From NCBI RefSeq assembly GCF_025698545.1, contig NC_068567.1, forward strand, positions 56,239,371-56,303,370: a stretch of DNA of 64,000 nt. Reading direction: 5' to 3'. Each line of letters opens with the position of its first letter. The first letter of the stretch is position 1. The notes under the pieces were generated by a model that searched no databases, was not told the DNA's origin, and was given only the letters and a program-made list of their open reading frames with translations. This stretch comes from Gossypium raimondii (taxonomy: Eukaryota; Streptophyta; Magnoliopsida; Malvales; Malvaceae). Position numbers and translations under genes: made by a program. This document shows positions 57,365 to 64,000 of the stretch, piece by piece.

Positions 57365-57640
57365 TGTCACATTTGGTACATGTACTTTCATAAAATATCT
57401 AATGTGATATCTAAACTATCAAAATATGTTTTATTATGGTACTGTACTTTCATAAAATGTCAAATGTGATACTTGCACTTTGAAAATGTTCAATATGGTA
57501 TTTGAACTATCAATATGTGTTTTATTATGGTACTTGGTCTTTCATAAAATGTCAAATGTAGTATTTTCACTTTGAAAATGTCCAATATGGTATTTGAACT
57601 ATCAATATATGCTTTATTATGGTACTTGGTGTTAACATCG
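57365..57640. repeat. Tandem repeat, ~118-bp unit, about 2.3 copies
   Basis: The phrase 'tttgaactatcaatatgtgttttattatggtacttgg' followed by 'ctttcataaaatgtcaaatgt' recurs at roughly 118-bp intervals. Related single phrases ('agtaccacattggatattttataaaaagt', inverted) occur near 46.0 and 46.3 kb, so the unit belongs to a dispersed family. No coding potential. Confidence 0.7.
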
Positions 57641-59998
57641 TTAATAGATTACTAAACGAGCCAGTGAAAAATTAACACGTAGAATTTTCTTTTCTATATT
57701 ATCAAATTCATATGAATAATATAACGTTGTGTGAGAAACTAAATAAAAAACAAATTAAATTTAAAATAGCTAAAAATATGATTTCAAATCGTTTGACCCC
57801 ATCTCGTACCCAATATTGTATAAAAAATCATACAATAATAAAACACTTAAAGTTTACATTGAATTAATTTATATTTAAATTAATATATTTCCATTAACTA
57901 AAAATATTACTTTAATTTTAAATAAAAATGTAATTATTTATACAACAGGTAACTTTATATTTCATATAAAATTTTATAAATAATACATTTATATAATATA
58001 ATATAAGTATAATTGTATTAATTATATATTATCTATGAATTATTATGGTAAATTTATTCACTATCAAAAATAATAATTGAATAAGGAAGAGCTCAATTTA
58101 TTATATATTATTTTTATAGTTTGTACAAATATTTTAATAATGATTAGAAAATTTTTAGTAGCAATATATTTGAATGATAAAAATAATTGATATATATATA
58201 TGTTGTTTATGTTTATTATTTCTTATTTTAAATAATGTTGCTTTGTATTAATTATATGGAGTAAAATTATATTCTACATTAAATATGGTAAAAATGCTTT
58301 AATTATAATTTTTGAATTTTTATTTAAGTATTTGATTTTTAAATAAATTAATATATTTTAATCATATTTAAAAGTTTAAATAATAATTATCACTTTAAAT
58401 TAATTACAATAATTAAAAAATTATTTTAAAATCTAATCAAACAATTAAATGTGTAAAATAGTGTGTAAAGCAAGTGACTTTAGAAACTAGTTTAATTATA
58501 ATATTAATTTTAAAATGATTTTTTCTTTTATATTTTAGTCAAATTTTCATTAAAATATTCTCAATTATGGTTATTAATTAATTAATTTTGATTTATATTT
58601 TATTGATCTAAAAGACATAAGTGTTTAGATAGCCACCTAAAAATTGAATTTAAATTTAATTATGTATAATTATACAAATGTGACCTATTTGAGTAACTAT
58701 TATGTTGGTGGATTCCACTGGATCAAGTGTAATTGGAGACACTCTCTAATTCTTATGGGGAGAATAAGAATTGAAGTGATTATGCAACTAATTACACCAT
58801 TTAATTTTAAATTAAGTTATAAATTTTATATTGTAAACATGAATACGTATGCATGTTTGGGATGATTATGACCAAAGATTTCTTATATCATAAATACTAA
58901 AAATTATACTATAAAAATAATTTATTGTAGTTTATAAAGTATTATAATATATTTGTTTATAAATAGAAGTTATTGTTAGAAGTATGGACATAACTTATTT
59001 ATATGTCCATGCTATATAATATAAAAAATTTATGCTTATTCGTAAAAAAAACATATTATAGTTTATCATAATTTATTTGTAAAAATACTTTATGACAAAA
59101 AAAATATTATTTACAAGTGTTATGAAAGTTATTAGACACTCAGTTTATAAAAGGTTTTATGATTAAAGCTATATACTATTTACACCGTGAATTCAAATGT
59201 TATATGATAGATGTTAATTATACAAATACAAAAGATTTTATTGTACATATCGTAAGGTATGATACCATTTGAGAGAACAGAGCTAGACACAAGTATCAGG
59301 GATGGCTCGCGAACTTTTTAATGAAACATTTAAAGCTTCCAAATATGGTTGAGAGAACATTTGTTATTCTAAAAAAAAATATTTCCTATACTTGCAACGC
59401 CATCTTGGTATGGCATAAAAAAAAAAAAGGTTAGATGCTACTGGCAAGCTTCAATTGTAAGTGGATTTGAGATGATTTGTACTTCAAATAGTACATGGAA
59501 AAAAAGATTTTGATAATCTTAATAATACAAATTCAAATTCAGATGATGGAGAACTCGGTCAAAGAGTAACATTTGATGAAAATGAGCTTATGTTAAATAT
59601 TAAAGAGGGAATAATCCAACAAATATGTAACACTAGAATAATTAGATAAAAGTGTAGCTATTTATTTTTATTAGTAATCGTATTATCAACCACTCTTTTG
59701 ACAAACATGATACATATGATGGTTTGATTTTAATTTTTGTTACTTGTTTAGAAATTTTTTATCGTGCTAATAATTTTATAGTCATTAATATTTTTAAAAA
59801 TATATATTATGTAATTATAATTTGTAGTACTAAACATGATATAAAAATTATAATATAATTACACTCGTTAGTGAAACATGTCAAGATAATTATAAATCTT
59901 TGTAATTAAAAGTGAATATAATTATTAACCTAATAATTACAATTTTTGTTTAATTACTCTGCTGTCTATATAGACCTAAAAAACTGATTTGCTCGTAT

Positions 59999-60094
59999 TG
60001 GGCTTTTATCTAACTGAACCCTGCCTATCTAGTTAAAGTGAAATCTACTCACTGTTTGGCCCTGCTTTTCTCTGTCTTCTAGTTCTAGGGTTTT
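59999..60094 (+). promoter_or_regulatory. Site II and telo-box in the DCAF13 promoter/leader
   Basis: A TGGGCT (site II type) sits at 59999-60004. The telo-box core AAACCCTA, read on the minus strand, lies in CTAGGGTTTTAG at 60084-60094. This pair is characteristic of plant ribosomal-protein and ribosome-biogenesis genes. A GA-rich leader (60,150-60,186) leads to the ATG at 60187. Confidence 0.6.
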
Positions 60095-60186
60095 AGTTTC
60101 CATTCCATAAGGGTTTTGTTTTCTGAGGACCGAGATTCTCTGAATACAGAGAGGGAGAGGGAGAGAGAAAGAGGAAGGGAAAGAAA

Positions 60187-63100
60187 ATGAAGGTGAAAGT
60201 AATATCACGTTCTACAGATGAGTTCACTCGAGAACGAAGCCAAGATCTGCAGAGGGTGTTTCGTAATTTCGACCCCAGCTTACGATCCCAAGAGAAAGCC
60301 GTCGAGTACGTCCGAGCTCTTAATGCTGCCAAATTGGACAAGGTAAATTATCAATTTCGGATTGAATTAGTTTGATTTTTTTAAAATTTGAAATTTCACT
60401 CAACGTTTGATTTCTTAGTTTAGATATTTGCAAGGCCCTTTATTGGAGCTATGGATGGGCATAGAGATTCCATTAAGTGTATGGCAAAGAACCCAAATTA
60501 CTTGAAAGCAATTTTTTCTGGTTCTGACGACGGAGGTAATATATATATATATATATATTCCATCTCTTTAGTACCAAATTTTAATGCCATCGTAAGACTA
60601 AGTTATTGCAAAAGATTCTAACTTCTCATCTCCCATCTTTTTGCAGATATCCGACTTTGGGATTTAGCTTCCAGGTATTCGTAGTACATTTTTCTTTACA
60701 ATTTTAATGTCGTATTATAATGATTGGTAGCTGTAGTGGTTTCAAATATCATTTTTATTAACTTATCTTATTCTTCTCCTTTGATGGATTTTTGGTAGGT
60801 TTTATATTGTTACATTATCATTTAAAATGCATTGCAATTTGCATTTATTTTTGAAATTTTGATTTGAAGGCGAACAGTTTGTCAATTTCCTGGCCACCAA
60901 GGTGCTGTACAAGGTTTGACAGTATCAACAGATGGAAGCATTCTTGTATCATGTGGCAGTGATTGCACGTAAGACAAATTTTGATAGCTGAAGTTGATTT
61001 TTGATCTGTAGTGACAGTTGATTAATCTGGAACTTAAACACATGTACTATCTCTAAGTATCACCTAAATTTTCTCACTGTTATTTCTTTTCTTTTTTCAG
61101 TGTTAGGCTCTGGAATGTTCCTGATGCTAATCTTGCAGATTCAGATATTCTTTCCGATAATTCAGCTAAGGTATGTCTTTTTACAATATTCTCATATTTC
61201 TACAAAAGCAAAGATTTCTTCCTCTCTTCATCCCTTTCCTAAACCCCAACCTCTCCCCTTTTTACTTTCTATCTTTTTTGATCAAGAATTCCATTGTTAT
61301 CATTCTAAAATATCTACAACTTGTATTGTTCAGCCAGTAGCAGTTTATGTTTGGAAGAATGCATTCCGGTAAGGATCATGACATTCAGAAATTATCAATA
61401 TTCTTTCAGCCTTTCCTTCTTGCGTTTTTTTTCTCCTCAGGTGTAAATTGTAACGTTTATTTTTCTTCAGGGCTGTTGATCACCAATGGGATGGTGATCT
61501 CTTTGCCACAGCTGGTGCTCAAGTAGATATATGGAATCACAATAGGTTTTGATCTCAACATATCTTAATCCTTTTCCTTCTGCAGTATGCTGATTTATAT
61601 ATTTATTTTATGTGAATGTGGCTTTCTTTAATTAGGTCTCAGCCAGTGAACACTTTTGATTGGGGAGCAGACACAACTATATCTGTTCGATTTAATCCAG
61701 GAGAGCCAAATATCTTGGCAACATCAGCTAAGTATGTGTAGATGCTTGTTTGTGGTTACAATATTATGTGGTTGATGAAAATGGAAAATGCATGTAATGC
61801 TAGAACCTTTCAGTTTTCAAATCTCATATGTTCTGTCCCAAGAAAGTTAAAATAGATGATTGAAACAGAATGATGATGTTCATATGGGTAAATCAAGTTA
61901 TACTAAATATAATCTAGTAGCTCATGTTTCAGCCTTCCTTACTTTAAGTATAAATTAAAGATGAAATTAGTGGGAGCCACATTGTAGTGGTGAGATCCGT
62001 AATGTCAACTAGCTTGACTTTTAGAGACACCAAAACAGTGTAGTGTAGTCTTCTAATAACATATTTATCTACCATTGGGTTCCCATGACACACTATGTAC
62101 TTGTTTATTTCTTTCTCTGACAGCTGCTGAGTAAGTGTCATTTTATATTGCTATTATTGATGCTTTCCATCAAAATAGGTAGTTGAAAATGTATGACCTT
62201 TTTGTTAATTTAAATATGATTTATGGTATCCTTTAATCTAAGGGATTTTATGGGTGATGGTATGTCATTAACTTTTGAAATATGCTTCAAGCCAGTGGTG
62301 TGGTGTTGAAAACGTTTTCCATGTTTTGGCATCCTGAAAATATATTTTCTCCTTTTCAATGTTCTAGTATGTATTATATGTATTATAAAGAGTATATGAT
62401 TATTTGCATATATTTTTTCCGTTTTTAGTGATCGGAGCATAACATTGTATGATCTGCGGATGTCATCCCCGGCAAGGAAAGTTATTATGAGGGTAATTCT
62501 CGACACTGTTGAGTATGAAAACATGGAACTGGTATTCTTGCTTGAGAGGATAAAAAGTCGGATAATTTTTTGGTCCTTTTTTATCTAATTATAAATTGTG
62601 GTAGTTTTCCTTAAAGAGATGTATAACTTGTTAAATGTAGATTTCTGAAGAGCTCAGCAGAATACTTTCTTTCAGTGGTTAATATTTGGAACTTTGCTTT
62701 TAGTGATAGCTTTTCAGTAATACTGTAAAATCAGTGATTCGTCAAAGGGAATCTGACTTTCATTTTGTTGCAGACGAAAACCAATTCTATTGCTTGGAAC
62801 CCAATGGAGCCTATGAACTTCACCGCGGTAAGTGTGACAAGTTGAAGTGTCCTTCCAGTTACTTTTAGAAGCTTCTTTGATCTTTAAGATTTCTGCCAAA
62901 TCTTGTCTGTTAGTTGATCTTTTTGGCAGCATTACTCCACCCATCGAAAAAGAGCAAAAATGATAAATAGGAAGAAAAGGAAAAAGGAACGAATTATTTG
63001 TTCTGAAGAGCTCTTTTAAATGCAGGCAAATGAGGATTGCAATTGCTACAGCTATGATGCCAGAAAGCTGGAGGAGGCCAAGTGTGTGCACAAAGATCAT

Positions 63101-63607
63101 GTTTCTGCAGTGTATGACCTATTTTTAGTCTTGTTACCTTATGTTTAAGTAATATATTTTCTTGAAAATATTAAGTTCTTCCTTTTTTCTTCCAGAATGG
63201 ATATTGATTTCTCACCAACTGGTCGGGAATTTGTAACTGGATCTTATGATAGAACAGTGAGTCTTTCTTTTCTCATTTCTAATTCAATTGCAGCATTGTT
63301 TTTGTTCATCAGGGCCATTGTTAGTGTCTAAACGAACTTTTTTCTACAGGTCAGAATTTTCCAGTATAATGGTGGTCACAGTCGAGAAATCTACCATACG
63401 AAGAGAATGCAAAGGTTTACTTTCTAATAATTTAGATAATAATAATCTGTCTGTTTATTGAATCTGTTATTGTTTGCTGATCAATTTTCCTCTCCTTTTA
63501 GGGTATTCTGTGTGAAGTATAGCTGTGATGCCAGTTATGTCATTTCGGGAAGTGATGATACTAACCTTAGGCTCTGGAAAGCTAAAGCATCAGAACAATT
63601 GGGAGTG
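60187..63607 (+). CDS. DCAF13: DCAF13/SOF1 WD40 protein, 5' part (runs off the window)
   Basis: Fourteen coding exons join in frame to 369 residues: 60187-60342, 60424-60535, 60647-60674, 60870-60968, 61101-61170, 61334-61368, 61471-61545, 61636-61731, 62429-62492, 62774-62827, 63026-63111, 63196-63256, 63350-63414 and 63502-63607. The first 52 residues (MKVKVISRS...) are the SOF1-type leader. WD40 repeats follow with GHRDSIKC, SGSDDGDIRLWDL, GHQGAVQG, SCGSDCTVRLW, SANDRSITLYDLR, GSYDRTVRIF and SGSDDTNLRLW. The last exon here ends in phase 0 at ASEQLGV. The remaining ~80 residues, including the SOF1 tail, lie beyond the window. In yeast and animals SOF1/DCAF13 works in the nucleolus with U3 snoRNP in 18S rRNA maturation; WD motifs also let it act as a CUL4-DDB1 adaptor. 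All introns are GT-AG. Confidence 0.93.
60538..60558 (+). repeat. (TA)n microsatellite in DCAF13 intron 2
   Basis: A run of about ten AT dinucleotides lies directly after the splice donor of exon 2. It is likely to vary in length between plants. Confidence 0.9.
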
Positions 63608-64000
63608 GTAAGAATCTATTCATTTCACATGATTCATTGGGGTTTCTACATTTAGGTCATATTACCTAGCGTCTGAGAAATTTGTTGAGGTTGTCTTATC
63701 AATGGAATCAGCATTTATAACAGAGAATATTTGGTCTATTTAGACTCCAAGACTTTGTGATGTAGCTTTAGGCTTTGCTTCGTAGAGTGGAAAGAAAATT
63801 GGAAAGATGGAAAATTGATGGAGTAGAAAGATAGACAATATGCATTTTTCTTTTCATTTGGTGCTTGGTAGGAAAGATGTAAAAATCGAAAGAAAAAGTA
63901 ATTTCTTCCCTTCATTGCTTGGTAGAGTTGAAAAATAGGAGGAAAGGAAAAGAAACTTTGAAAAATGCATAAATCTGAACTAACTTACATCCCTTATTTT
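63608..64000 (+). other. DCAF13 intron 14, incomplete
   Basis: It starts GTAAGA right after the last exon and has no plausible exon for the SOF1 tail before the window ends, so the intron is at least 393 bp. Confidence 0.7.

Larger units (their letters stand above)
55086..60060. other. AT-rich intergenic region with repeats
   Basis: No supported gene before the DCAF13 leader. A SINE copy (55,221-55,350) and a tandem repeat (57,365-57,640) are listed separately. The part at 55,660-57,310 holds moderately conserved-looking sequence (for example CCTTATAAATAGATGAC near 56,925 and GCGATATGAGGAGAGAGAAG near 57,136) that looks like an old LTR with its promoter, but no termini or duplication were found. 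57,700-58,640 is extremely AT-rich. A MITE-like patch is at 58,690-58,810. Confidence 0.45.

Overview
The window is a stretch of plant nuclear chromosome: AT-rich intergenic DNA, genes with spliceosomal introns, and heavy transposon debris. Two things point to Malvaceae, most likely cotton (Gossypium). One is a secreted protein at 47.4 kb that closely resembles the cotton fibre protein E6. The other is a set of long LTRs bounded by TGTAAC...GTTACA with CACACGGCCGTGTG-type palindromes, a style I know from cotton genomes. The species call is inference from memory of these families.

Layout. 0-0.4 kb is the end of an LTR. 1.2-2.3 kb holds decayed exons of a KIN-12 type kinesin. 2.56-5.58 kb is a complete, young, gag-only LTR retrotransposon on the minus strand. 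9.49-9.91 kb is a CC-type glutaredoxin (GRXC9/ROXY19-like) with TGACG boxes upstream. 12.34-15.25 kb is a solo LTR with a 5-bp target duplication, followed by a small MITE. 21.36-23.06 kb is a three-exon INDETERMINATE-DOMAIN zinc-finger transcription factor whose first intron uses a GC donor. 25.33-26.02 kb is an intronless lysine-methyltransferase-like gene. 28.94-32.10 kb (minus) is a complete HAESA-like LRR receptor kinase. 32.63-33.96 kb is a TIR transposon carrying a captured 5' piece of the Fe-S scaffold gene ISU. 36.0-37.3 kb has a candidate small ORF, a four-unit tandem array of tRNA-like sequence and a MITE. 39.0-39.8 kb is a long palindromic fold-back element. 40.0-44.9 kb is one solo LTR nested inside another in opposite orientation. 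47.4-48.2 kb is the E6-like gene. 49.4-55.1 kb (minus) is a decayed L1-type LINE. 60.2 kb to the right edge is the 5' part (14 exons) of a DCAF13/SOF1 WD40 gene.

The intact genes do not form an operon or an obvious cluster. They are independent plant loci: redox/TGA signalling, transcriptional regulation, protein methylation, peptide-hormone perception, cell-wall/fibre secretion and ribosome biogenesis. I saw no bacterial-type system, no CRISPR array and no wholly new gene system. The most interesting signals are the captured ISU exon, the pol-less retrotransposon with three zinc knuckles, the GC-AG intron, the tandem tRNA-like array and an unannotated small ORF at 36.1 kb. Family calls rest on motifs read by eye; no database search was run.
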